Shown one piece after another: positions 15,558-23,712 of a DNA stretch of 64,000 nt. Both the position numbers and the translations under genes were made by a program. Under the pieces are notes generated by a model. It saw only the letters and a program-made list of their open reading frames with translations. It was not told where the DNA came from and did no database searches. The number at the start of each line of letters is the position of its first letter. The stretch's first letter is position 1. Location: NCBI RefSeq assembly GCF_001038485.1, contig NZ_LDUE01000069.1:62001-126000 (forward strand). Reading direction: 5' to 3'. The stretch comes from Ornithinibacillus californiensis. Lineage in GTDB: Bacteria > Bacillota > Bacilli > Bacillales > Amphibacillaceae.

Positions 15558-16130
15558 TTACTTCTTCTTATCTAGTGGACCACCCCATTTATTCATCCCA
15601 GGTATAACGTTCTTTACATTTTTGAAGCCTTTTTCAGTAAGTATCTGTGCAGCTAAATCACTACGATTTCCGGTTCGACATATCACATGAAGATCGTTCT
15701 CTTTATCAACCTCATTAAAACGCTCTTCAAGTTCGCCTAAAGGAATATTGATAGCACCTGGAATGTGACCAAATGCATATTCTGCAGGTTCCCGAACATC
15801 TAAAATGGTAATGGATTCGTCTCCGTCTATTTTCTGCCGAAGCTCTTCTAAATCTAGAACATCCTCATGTTTAGTCTCTTCCTTTGTTTCTGCTTCGGAT
15901 GCTTTTCTTATATAATGCTTTAATAATTCACCATCTTCTACGGTTCCTAGATATTGGTGACCAGTACTGTCCGCCCAAGCCTTCATATCAGCTGTTGATC
16001 CCTTATCGGTAGCCTGTATCTCAATTACATGGCCTGGTTCTAAATTGGTAATTGCCTTCTTAGTTCTTACAATTGGCATTGGACAAGCTAAGCCCTTTGC
16101 ATCTAGTACTTCATTTGCATTAATATCCAT
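15558..16130 (-). CDS. TusA-rhodanese fusion protein (cluster B)
   Basis: 190 residues. The TusA domain comes first (LDAKGLACPMPIVRTKKAI), then a charged linker rich in Lys and Glu (about 75-95), then a rhodanese domain with ILDVREPAEYAFGHIPGAINIP and the loop CRTGNRSD. It is the paralogue of the cluster A fusion. It lies 12 bp after the single-domain rhodanese gene. Its start follows AGGAGG. Confidence 0.93.
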   Translation of the reverse strand: MDINANEVLDAKGLACPMPIVRTKKAITNLEPGHVIEIQATDKGSTADMKAWADSTGHQYLGTVEDGELLKHYIRKASEAETKEETKHEDVLDLEELRQKIDGDESITILDVREPAEYAFGHIPGAINIPLGELEERFNEVDKENDLHVICRTGNRSDLAAQILTEKGFKNVKNVIPGMNKWGGPLDKKK

Positions 16131-16142
16131 AACGAGTCCTCC

Positions 16143-16442
16143 TTACTTCTCTACATCATCTTTCCAAGCTAACATGCCACCTGTCATATTCGTGACATCA
16201 TATCCTTTACTAATTAAAAAGTTACATGCATTACCACTTCTGCCACCCGAACGACAAACCATATAATGGTGCTCGTCTTTATCAATTTCATCTATGCGTT
16301 CTGGTATTGCTCCTAACGGAATATGTTTCGCACCCGGAATTTTCCCTTCTGCTACTTCGTCATCTTCTCGAACATCAATGATACTTATTTTTTCTCCTGC
16401 CTTTACTTTCTTCGCTAATTCTTCTGCTGAGATTTCTTTCAT
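16143..16442 (-). CDS. Rhodanese-like sulfurtransferase (cluster B, first gene)
   Basis: 99 residues with loop CRSGGRSG and motif IIDVREDDEVAEGKIPGAKHIP; nearly the same as the protein at 3388. It is the first gene of cluster B. The GGAGGG ribosome binding site is upstream. The 175 bp before it contain no ATACCC-type operator, unlike cluster A. Confidence 0.92.
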   Translation of the reverse strand: MKEISAEELAKKVKAGEKISIIDVREDDEVAEGKIPGAKHIPLGAIPERIDEIDKDEHHYMVCRSGGRSGNACNFLISKGYDVTNMTGGMLAWKDDVEK

Positions 16443-16617
16443 CTTTTTCCCTCCAAATACAATATCATTGTTATAGTCTCCAAATGACCAATTTCTATAT
16501 GTTTAATGTTTTAGAAAATAAATTAAATCAAACGTTTGCTATTAAGAATTCCAATTATTATATGGGATTTTTATTCATGGGGAGAAAGAAGGAAAAAGTG
16601 ATTGTAAATTAAACAAA
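16443..16617. other. Upstream region of cluster B
   Basis: AT-rich. It holds a perfect 10-bp palindrome CAAACGTTTG at 16529-16538, a possible regulator site. No TTGACA/TATAAT pair and no CstR operator stand out. Cluster B may rely on a different regulator or on read-through from the MFS gene. Confidence 0.4.
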
Positions 16618-16651
16618 AGAAGTCCCCAAAATCATTATTTTGGGGACTTCT
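16618..16651 (-). terminator. Terminator after the MFS gene
   Basis: AGAAGTCCCCAAAA pairs with its complement around a short loop, followed on the minus strand by TTTTGTTTAATTT. It separates the MFS gene from cluster B. Confidence 0.85.
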
Positions 16652-16661
16652 GCACTTAATG

Positions 16662-17927
16662 CTATTGTTTCCGTAGTACATATAATATTACCGGTACGAG
16701 CAACATGGAAATAATTCCACTACCTATTGATAGCGTAGCAAAGCTTGAACCTGCTACTACCATTCCAGATAAAGCACCACCTGCTGCTCCAGACAACGCG
16801 ATGAGAACGTCTACTGTTCCCTGTACCTTTGCCCGATTTGCTGGTGTGGTACCATCTACAATAAGTGCTGTTCCACTAATTAATCCAAAGTTCCAACCTA
16901 GGCCCAATAGAATTAAAGCAATGGTTAACATGGCAATGGAATCCGTTGGAGCATATGCAGCCATAACACCTGAAATCATTAGGGTAATACCCGAGGCAAT
17001 TCCCATTACCTTACGTCCGACTCTATCTACAAGTACACCTGTCAATAGGGACGGTAAGTACATGGCTCCTATATGAAACCCAATAATTAGTCCAACTGCT
17101 GATAGCCCATGGCCATGTTCCTCCATGTGTACTGGAGTCATCGTCATTACTGCTATCATAATAATTTGTGTGACGACCATAACCGTTGCCCCAATGGTAA
17201 TCGTACGTTGATTTAATTTGGGTGCGTCCTCTGTCTGATTAGTATTAGCATCACCTTTTATATCATTAGCTGCAAGTGCTTGAGCTATTTTAAGTGGGTC
17301 GGGACGCAGTAATGCAAAAAGCACCAAACCTGCAAGGATAAAAGCAGCCCCAGCCAATATAAATGGTCCTGCTAATGCTGGTACACCGATCGAAGTTGCA
17401 AACTTACCCATCACACCGACTAAGTTCGGTCCTGCTACCGCACCGAATGTTGTGGATACCATAGCCATACTTACGGCAGTTGCGCGTTGCTTTTCACCTG
17501 CTAGATCCGTTCCAGCATAGCGAGCTTGCAAATTTGTAGCAGTTCCTGCACCATAGACTAATAAGGCAATAAAGAGAATAATAACATTATTAAATATTGC
17601 TGCGAACACAACACCCGCAGCACCAATACCACCTGTTATGAATCCCGAAGCAAGACCTATACGACGGCCAAACCGTTGGGATAGATTACCGATAATGAGT
17701 GCTGCACCAGCGGAACCCAGCGTAAATAATGCAATAGGAAGACCAGCTAACGTGTTAGAGCCCAGCATATCTTCCGCAAGTAGTGCACCTACTGTAATAC
17801 CAGCTGCCAATCCTGCACCACCGAGAACCTGCGCGATAATAACGACAATTAACGTACGTTTATATAATTGCTTTTGTTTCTCAACGCTATCTATATATGA
17901 TTCAATAATATCTTTCTGTTTATCCAT
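16662..17927 (-). CDS. Major facilitator superfamily transporter under a CstR-type operator
   Basis: 421 residues and twelve predicted helices. The motif-A loop between helices 2 and 3 is GNLSQRFGRRIG, and the matching loop in the second half is GVLVDRVGRKVMG. A hydrophilic linker rich in Asn, Asp and Gln follows helix 6. The substrate is not evident. A perfect ATACCC-N4-GGGTAT operator lies about 40 bp upstream, so it probably belongs to the persulfide response and may export a sulfur compound or thiol conjugate. This link is inference from the operator. Confidence 0.9.
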   Translation of the reverse strand: MDKQKDIIESYIDSVEKQKQLYKRTLIVVIIAQVLGGAGLAAGITVGALLAEDMLGSNTLAGLPIALFTLGSAGAALIIGNLSQRFGRRIGLASGFITGGIGAAGVVFAAIFNNVIILFIALLVYGAGTATNLQARYAGTDLAGEKQRATAVSMAMVSTTFGAVAGPNLVGVMGKFATSIGVPALAGPFILAGAAFILAGLVLFALLRPDPLKIAQALAANDIKGDANTNQTEDAPKLNQRTITIGATVMVVTQIIMIAVMTMTPVHMEEHGHGLSAVGLIIGFHIGAMYLPSLLTGVLVDRVGRKVMGIASGITLMISGVMAAYAPTDSIAMLTIALILLGLGWNFGLISGTALIVDGTTPANRAKVQGTVDVLIALSGAAGGALSGMVVAGSSFATLSIGSGIISMLLVPVILYVLRKQ

Positions 17928-17967
17928 AAGCTCATCCCCCTATAATAATATTATCTCCATTCAACCC

Positions 17968-17983
17968 ATACCCTAAGGGGTAT
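17968..17983. promoter_or_regulatory. CstR-type operator upstream of the MFS gene
   Basis: ATACCC-TAAG-GGGTAT, a perfect 6-4-6 match. A likely minus-strand promoter, TTCAAT and TATAGA with a 17-bp spacer, lies just upstream so that the operator would sit near the transcription start. The TTCAA is also the presumed right end of the adjacent insertion element. Confidence 0.8.
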
Positions 17984-18015
17984 CTTTAAAATCTATAACA
18001 TTATATATCTAAAGA

Positions 18016-19405
18016 TTGAACTACCCACCACTTAACTACTCTTCCAAGCTGTTTGAAGTGGGGGATTCCTAAGAACACCTTCGTACCCGAAAGTTTTGAT
18101 TAGGCTATCCCCGCAGTCCCTGCGGTTAGAAGTCTTATTGCTTCATTTTTAAGATTTTGTCCTGCGTTCACATTCCTTTGGTGATGGACGCCACATACAC
18201 AGGTCCATTCACGCAAATTTAGATTTTTAACGTCTTTATTTTTGTGTCCGCAACTCGAACATAATTGAGAACTCGGGAAAGTCTTACTCACTTCCACCAC
18301 CGTCTTGCCGTACCACTCTGCCTTATATTTCAACATGGCCTTCAATTGATACCAAGACACATCAGCGATAGATTGTGCAGTTCTTTTGTTTTTCATCATG
18401 TTAGCTACTTGCAGACTTTCTATCCCAATAACATCGTGGTTTTTGATGATATCGGTAGAGGTCTTATGTAAGAAGTCATTCCGTTGGTTTGCAATTTTTT
18501 CGTGGAGGCGAGCTACTTTGATTCGTTGTTTATTCCAATTACTAGAGCCGATCACTCGTCTGGAAAGTACTTGTTGGGCTTTCCGTAACTTGTGCTCTGA
18601 CGACTTCAAGTAGCGGTTATTTTTGTATATCGTTCCATCCGCAAGAGTAGCGAAGTCTTTTAAACCTAGATCAACTCCGGTAATAGCGTGTGTTTTTGGC
18701 AGTGGAACCACTTCTGTTTCCACTAGGATCGAAACAAAGTACTTACCGCTTGGATTACGCCGAATGGTCGCGTTGATAATTCGACCATCTACTTCCCGGC
18801 TTTTAGCAAATCGCACAAGACCAAGTTTCGGTTACTTGATGTGGTTATCACGAACAGCAATATTTCCATTCGTTTGTTTGGTGGTATAGGACTGAACCTT
18901 ATTCTTTTTGCTTTTGAATGTAGGGGCATAATTTTGCTTCTTGTAATAGCGTTGGTATGCATCGGCAAGGTTTTCTACGGACTTTTGAAGAGAAATACTA
19001 TCAACTTCTTTTAAGAAAGGGTAATGTTCTTTTAACTGGCGAACCGCTTTAATAGCATCATATTTATTGAAATAATCACCTTTCCAGTTGTTTGATGGTA
19101 GTTGTCCGTTTTGCACCATCTCTTGGACCTTGTACCAATACGCATCTTTTTGCTTTTGTTTAGCCAGGAAGTAATTAAATACAAATCGGCTACAACCAAT
19201 CGTATTATTGATTAGCTCGATTTGTTTTTGATTAGGAAAAATGCGAAATCTAAACGTTTTTTTAACTAACATGGACTCACCTCATCGGACCGGAACATAT
19301 GTTCTAATTATACCACAACAATATCTTTTTTGGCTATAGCCAATTGAAATTCATCTCCCCCTTATCGCTGGTCTAAAGACCTTTTCGCAATTGAAGAGGG
19401 AGTCT
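18016..19405 (-). mobile_element. IS200/IS605-type element (tnpB only)
   Basis: The element carries only a tnpB-like gene and no tnpA. The right end has the typical CCCCCACTT...AAGTGGTGGG imperfect stem (about 18021-18066) and seems to finish in TTCAA at 18016-18020. The left end has a GGTCT/AGACC hairpin near 19372. There are no inverted terminal repeats or target duplications, as expected for this family. The exact left boundary is uncertain by some tens of bases. Confidence 0.75.
18100..19272 (-). pseudogene. tnpB: TnpB-like RuvC nuclease with in-frame stop and altered active site
   Basis: Read on the minus strand, the frame runs 391 codons with one internal TAA at 18834-18832 in the same frame, between IK and [12 protein letters not shown] leucine TTA to TAA change would explain it. 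The N-terminal helix-turn-helix (FRFRIFPNQKQIELIN) and the RuvC parts [14 protein letters not shown] and [12 protein letters not shown] are intact, as is the zinc ribbon CSSCGHK...CVCG. The last motif reads HHQRNVNAG where active TnpB has RDxNA, so the third catalytic Asp is Asn. The protein should therefore lack nuclease activity even if the stop is read through. Confidence 0.88.
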
Positions 19406-19453
19406 TCTGTCAAATAATGATAAACTTTGCAATATACCTTTTCACACCAAAAT

Positions 19454-19478
19454 GAGTAGTTCTTCGCTAGAACTACTC
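19454..19478 (-). terminator. Terminator overlapping the 3' end of the 19473 gene
   Basis: A perfect 10-bp stem GAGTAGTTCT/AGAACTACTC with a 5-base loop, followed on the minus strand by ATTTTGG. The stem includes the stop codon. Confidence 0.65.
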
Positions 19479-19985
19479 CCCTTCTCCAATTTTTATTTTC
19501 ATTCTTCCATCGCGATATTTAGCAAATGGATCACCTTGTTCGCTTATCATTAATCCTCCGTTTTGGAAATGGACAATTTCCTTCACAACTTGTGTTTCTC
19601 CACATAATTCCACTTCTATTTCCAAGTGATGCCAAAAGCTATGTCCATCCGCATATTCTACTTCTGAGATTCTATAATCCTTCACACGATAATCATGTTG
19701 CTTCAAATATGCAATTTTCTCTTGATAGAATTGTTTTGCTTGTTCTTCTGTCAATGAAGTGCCGGCACTAATGCTGCCCACCTCATCTATATGTTCTCTA
19801 TCATATATGTACAAATAACTATAGGCTTTATCAAACTTCCCATCAATGATTGCTTCATAATACTTATGAATTAATCGCTCAGCTTCTAATTCGGGAAAGA
19901 AAGTTTTCCTTATTCCATTCCAAGCAAATGTAATAATGAGTACAATTAGAGCTATAATAAGAACACTTTTTATAATACGTTTCAC
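19473..19985 (-). CDS. Membrane-anchored hypothetical protein
   Basis: 170 residues: one N-terminal helix (about 5-24) and an external domain. The first part (LEAERLIHKYYEAIIDGKFDKAYSYLYIYDRE) resembles the start of NTF2-like or DUF4878-type domains. The same pattern, including YDRE, appears in the protein at 25164. No catalytic motif is evident. It is monocistronic, with GGGG upstream of the ATG. Function unknown. Confidence 0.8.
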   Translation of the reverse strand: MKRIIKSVLIIALIVLIITFAWNGIRKTFFPELEAERLIHKYYEAIIDGKFDKAYSYLYIYDREHIDEVGSISAGTSLTEEQAKQFYQEKIAYLKQHDYRVKDYRISEVEYADGHSFWHHLEIEVELCGETQVVKEIVHFQNGGLMISEQGDPFAKYRDGRMKIKIGEGE

Positions 19986-20072
19986 ACTGTTCCCCCCAGA
20001 AAGTTATACAATTATCGTACCAATGTTTATGCAGTTTGGGAACAGGATTTCAATTTCTTCATTCGATAAAAA

Positions 20073-20109
20073 TACAATCCCAACCCTATTGATTAGAGTT
20101 GGGATTGTA
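20073..20109 (-). terminator. Terminator of the GlsB-like gene
   Basis: TACAATCCCAAC pairs with GTTGGGATTGTA, followed on the minus strand by TTTTTATC. Confidence 0.85.
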
Positions 20110-20111
20110 TG

Positions 20112-20366
20112 TTAATCTGCTTTCCTTAGGGCTCGCATTACTAAACTAATCACAAAGATTAAGATAATAGCCCCGATCAACGCCGGGATAATTGAATATC
20201 CCCCGATTTCCGGCCCCCAATCTCCTAATAATGCTGAACCAATCCATGCTCCGATAATACCGGCAATGATGTTACCGATTACGCCACCTGGTATATCCTT
20301 ACCGACGATTAGACTCCCGATCCAACCTAAAATACCGCCAACGATTAAACTCCATATAAAACTCAT
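20112..20366 (-). CDS. GlsB/YeaQ/YmgE family membrane protein
   Basis: 84 residues with three short helices. It has the glycine-rich family pattern (IVGGILGWIGSLIVG, GVIGNIIAGIIGAWIGSALLG). The family is called transglycosylase-associated and is often a stress or stationary-phase gene, but no enzyme activity is established. AGGAGG precedes the ATG. It is monocistronic. Confidence 0.92.
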   Translation of the reverse strand: MSFIWSLIVGGILGWIGSLIVGKDIPGGVIGNIIAGIIGAWIGSALLGDWGPEIGGYSIIPALIGAIILIFVISLVMRALRKAD

Positions 20367-20544
20367 ATAATTTCCTCCTATGTCTTAATAGATTTAATAG
20401 GGTTATTATATTCCCCGATTTGAATAATTTTAATCAAGCTGTACAAGGATATTATGCCTTCCTCACCAAAGATGTATCCATTTTTAGGAAGCTTGTCTTT
20501 TCTTCTCTGAATCATCATATACATGATTATAGGAGGTATGATAC

Positions 20545-21588
20545 ATGAATCAATGGATATCGATCATGCTTGTAGCAGCAACCTATATCGGAACCGTTAT
20601 TGGTGCTGGATTTGCTACGGGAAAAGAAATTGTAACATTCTTTAGTAACTATGGAGCACTTGGGACATTTGGGATAATAGTCACCTGTTATCTCCTCACC
20701 TTCTTTGGTACGAAGATTATGCTTATCTCTGCCCAGATAGAAGCCTATTCTTATAAGGAATTTAATGAATATATATTTGGGAAAGCTTGGGGAAAAGTGA
20801 TAAACTTCATGATATTTATTATCGTGATGTCTGTAAGTTCTGTTATGTTATCTGGGGCTGGGGCTGTTTTTCATGAACAGTTAGGTATTCCCTATCTAGT
20901 AGGTATATTAGTAACCATTCTATTTGTTTACTTAGTGGTCATGAAGGGACTGAAGGGCTTATTTGCTATCAATTCGTACATTGTACCTTTAATCATCCTT
21001 TTTAGTTTGTTTATCTTCATTTCTATTTTCGATCAAAATCTGTCCTTATTAATAGCTCCTTTCTTATCGATAGAAATGCCGAAAAACCCTCTTTGGGCAG
21101 TATCACCTTTTACATATGCATCATTTAATGTCGTTACAGCATTAGTAGTGCTTGTACCATTAGGCAAGGAAGTAAAAAATGAAACTGTACTGCGATGGGG
21201 AGGATTCTTTGGAGGGCTTGGACTACTTATTCTATTGCTATTAAGCCATTTTTCATTATTAGTTAATCCAGGAACATTTGCATTTGAAATTCCGATGGCA
21301 GAGATTGTGAAATACTTTGGTAAGTTTATCCACTTACTATTTTTACTCATTATCTTTAGTGAAATATTTAATACAGTTACAGCCAATGTATATGGAATCA
21401 GTCGTCAATTAAAAATGAGTTTTGGTTTGAAATATAACCATGCTGTATTAATAGTATTACTGATCATATTTCTGATAAGTCAGCAGTATAACTATGGAGA
21501 ATTGCTCACAGTGCTTTATCCACTGTTTGGATATATTGGTTTGTTCTACTTAGTTTCCCTACTTTTGAAGAAAATACCTAATAAGTAG
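20545..21588 (+). CDS. YkvI family membrane transporter
   Basis: 347 residues and ten predicted helices. It starts IMLVAATYIGTVIGAGFATGKEI, the unwound first-helix motif of the APC (amino acid-polyamine) fold as in YkvI of Bacillus subtilis. GerAB-like spore permeases share this fold, but the length and motif fit YkvI. The substrate is unknown. AGGAGG lies eight bases before the ATG. It is a single gene ending in a terminator. Confidence 0.88.
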   Translation: MNQWISIMLVAATYIGTVIGAGFATGKEIVTFFSNYGALGTFGIIVTCYLLTFFGTKIMLISAQIEAYSYKEFNEYIFGKAWGKVINFMIFIIVMSVSSVMLSGAGAVFHEQLGIPYLVGILVTILFVYLVVMKGLKGLFAINSYIVPLIILFSLFIFISIFDQNLSLLIAPFLSIEMPKNPLWAVSPFTYASFNVVTALVVLVPLGKEVKNETVLRWGGFFGGLGLLILLLLSHFSLLVNPGTFAFEIPMAEIVKYFGKFIHLLFLLIIFSEIFNTVTANVYGISRQLKMSFGLKYNHAVLIVLLIIFLISQQYNYGELLTVLYPLFGYIGLFYLVSLLLKKIPNK

Positions 21589-21595
21589 AAAAGAA

Positions 21596-21637
21596 AAGCA
21601 GCTTGCTCCTCGTACGGAACAAACTGCTTTCTTTTTA
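21596..21637 (+). terminator. Terminator after the YkvI-type gene
   Basis: AAAGCAGCTTG pairs with CAAACTGCTTT (one G-T pair), followed by CTTTTTATAT. Confidence 0.8.
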
Positions 21638-21652
21638 TATGGAGCAAGTTTA

Positions 21653-22081
21653 CTAGATTTTTTGATTACTAAGAGCGGCTTTAATAATTCTCGCTTCCTC
21701 TGGAGTGATCGTCTTGATTTTTTTTATGAAGTAATAGTGTTTAATTAAACAGAGGATAATCATGACAACTTTAACTAAAATGATGTCTACATATATAACA
21801 GAGAAAACAATGAAGAAGTCTGCTATAAGATTTATTCGAATTTTTTCTTTCCTAGTCATTCCTTTATTCTCTTTTAGTCGGACGACATATTCTTTATAGA
21901 ACGTTGTGCCCTTGAACCAGTTCTCCACTCGTTTGGAACTTTTTCCAAAGCAAAACGCTGCAAACAAGAAAAATGGCCCCCCCGGAAGTACAGGTAGTAC
22001 GGTTCCAGCAACACCAATCCCAAATGAAATAAACCCTATGACGACAAATAGAATACTTCTTATATTTTTTATGGTAATCAC
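21653..22081 (-). CDS. DUF454 (YbaN) family membrane protein
   Basis: 142 residues. The family motif is GVAGTVLPVLPGGPFFLFAAFCFGKSSKRVENWF, with helices before and after it. A C-terminal helical hairpin (IADFFIVFSVIYVDIILVKVVMIIL) follows. DUF454 proteins are inner-membrane proteins of unknown function. It is convergent with the upstream transporter. A 520-bp region with tandem repeats lies upstream. Confidence 0.9.
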   Translation of the reverse strand: MITIKNIRSILFVVIGFISFGIGVAGTVLPVLPGGPFFLFAAFCFGKSSKRVENWFKGTTFYKEYVVRLKENKGMTRKEKIRINLIADFFIVFSVIYVDIILVKVVMIILCLIKHYYFIKKIKTITPEEARIIKAALSNQKI

Positions 22082-22263
22082 CTTACCTAAATTTAACCTA
22101 AAATTTAATAGCCTTAAGCTTACAGAGCAGTGATACTAGTAATCATTTTACACCTAAAACAGAGTATTTTCAAAGAAGGGTGACATAATCGCTTATCATT
22201 ATATATTCCTTTCTTAAAATATTATGTACTTCGAAGTTAAAACGGAAAAAATATTGTTTCTAA

Positions 22264-22540
22264 GAAAAGCACTTGTAAACATCATTTCAACCACCGTTTT
22301 CTTCCAAATTGATGTTTATAAGCCTTCTTAACTTCTTTTCAATCAATGATTTCATAGCAAAATGATGTTAATAGGCCCTCTTAACTTCTTTTCAACCAAT
22401 GATTTCATAGCAAAATGATGTTAATAGGCTTTCTTATCTTCTTTTAAACCAATGATTCATAGCAAAATGATGTTGATAGGCGTTCTTTACTTAAATTCTG
22501 CCTATGAACAACTCCCTAAATGATGTTCAGAAATGGATCC
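22264..22540. repeat. 53-bp tandem repeat array
   Basis: The marker GATGTT recurs at 22311, 22364, 22417, 22469 and 22522, spacings 53, 53, 52 and 53. The conserved core of each unit is TTCATAGCAAAATGATGTT followed by CTTAACTTCTTTTCAA. The middle copies are nearly identical and the outer ones decay. No open frame spans it. Confidence 0.85.
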
Positions 22541-22548
22541 ACATAAAA

Positions 22549-22585
22549 ATCCTATCAAAATGTAATTTCACAGTTTGATAGGATT
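22549..22585 (-). terminator. Terminator of the MocA-type gene
   Basis: AATCCTATCAAA pairs with TTTGATAGGATT, followed on the minus strand by TTTATG. Confidence 0.8.
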
Positions 22586-22600
22586 TATCCCGTTACATTT

Positions 22601-23545
22601 TTATATCTTTCTTAATTGTTCTAAGACTTGCTGTGCTCTATAGCCAACCTCAAAATCGTATATCCCCGACTGTTTGCCTTGTACAGCTTTAACAAGCTCA
22701 TTTATCAAAGTATATTGGGATGAGTTTTCTAATGGTATTTCTTTTAATTCTTCGCCCGTTTTCCCTGCTCGGAGTAAACCCCAATTTTCAATTGATAGTA
22801 CTCCTTCTGTACCATAAGCGGTGTATCCAATATATTCATTTCCAGCAGCTTCACTTAACCCTTCGATTAATACTGGAGTTCCATCTGAAAGCTCTCCTGT
22901 TGCGATAATTCCAGTTTCACACTTCGTAGGATCCGCAGGTAGTTCTAATCGGGTTTGGATATTTTTAATATCACCAAAGACTTTTATGATTTGCTGAATA
23001 AAGTGTACACCAACTTCGAGAACAAACCCACCTTGTTCACGTCCACCTACCCAATTATTTTTCTGCCAAAGTCTTGGCCAATTTGGAAAATACATGGTTA
23101 GATGTATTCTACGTAATTTTCCTACATAGTTCTGCTCCACCATATTAGCAAACTGAATAGCAGCTGGTTCATAATTCATTGGAAAGTTCATCGCATGGAC
23201 TACATTTGCTTCCTTTGCAGCCTGGAACATCTCTTCTGCCTCTTCTAAAGAATTTGCTAATGGTTTTTCGCAAAGGACATGTTTTTTTGCTTTTAAGACA
23301 TCCATAACTATCTGATGATGGAGCTTTGGTGGCACAGCCACATAAACTAAATCTACATTTTCATCATCTATTAATTCTTTATAATCAGTGTAAGCCACTA
23401 TCCCGCCGAGCGCCTCAGCAGTATCTGTTGCCAACGACTCCAATTGGTCACATACTGCAGTAACCTTTATCTCAGAATGGTTTGAAAACTGTTTGATTAA
23501 GCGTTGTCCTATTGCACCAAGGCCAATAATTCCAATATGTATCAT
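22601..23545 (-). CDS. Gfo/Idh/MocA family NAD(P)-dependent oxidoreductase
   Basis: 314 residues. An N-terminal Rossmann domain has IGIIGLGAIGQRLIKQF (dinucleotide loop). The signature CEKPLANSLEEAEEM (about 90-104) carries the catalytic-site Lys of the EKP motif. The C-terminal domain has GGREQGGFVLEVGVHFIQ with the substrate-binding His. The family oxidises or reduces sugars, inositol or related polyols; the substrate cannot be told. It is monocistronic, with GGAG upstream. Confidence 0.92.
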   Translation of the reverse strand: MIHIGIIGLGAIGQRLIKQFSNHSEIKVTAVCDQLESLATDTAEALGGIVAYTDYKELIDDENVDLVYVAVPPKLHHQIVMDVLKAKKHVLCEKPLANSLEEAEEMFQAAKEANVVHAMNFPMNYEPAAIQFANMVEQNYVGKLRRIHLTMYFPNWPRLWQKNNWVGGREQGGFVLEVGVHFIQQIIKVFGDIKNIQTRLELPADPTKCETGIIATGELSDGTPVLIEGLSEAAGNEYIGYTAYGTEGVLSIENWGLLRAGKTGEELKEIPLENSSQYTLINELVKAVQGKQSGIYDFEVGYRAQQVLEQLRKI

Positions 23546-23669
23546 TCTTTATCTCCTCGCCTTATGCTTACTTTTTTCTATCTGTAGCATAAATAATATT
23601 ATCACAAATCGAATAGAACTATGAACTTTTCGTGAAAAGGTAGGTATCTATAGCGGGAATATAGTAAAA

Positions 23670-23683
23670 TACAATTGATTGTA
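23670..23683. promoter_or_regulatory. Dyad upstream of the CueP-like gene
   Basis: TACAATTGATTGTA has perfect 6-base arms. It lies 30 bp upstream of the ATG in the promoter area. It resembles TACA/TGTA-type metal-regulator boxes only loosely, so it is a candidate site at most. Confidence 0.3.
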
Positions 23684-23712
23684 ATTTTATATAAAGTAGG
23701 GAGTTGAAATAG

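Larger units (their letters stand above)
22082..22600. other. Intergenic region occupied by a repeat array and a terminator
   Basis: 519 bp without a gene. It holds the 53-bp tandem array (22264-22540) and the terminator of the oxidoreductase gene. Confidence 0.7.
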
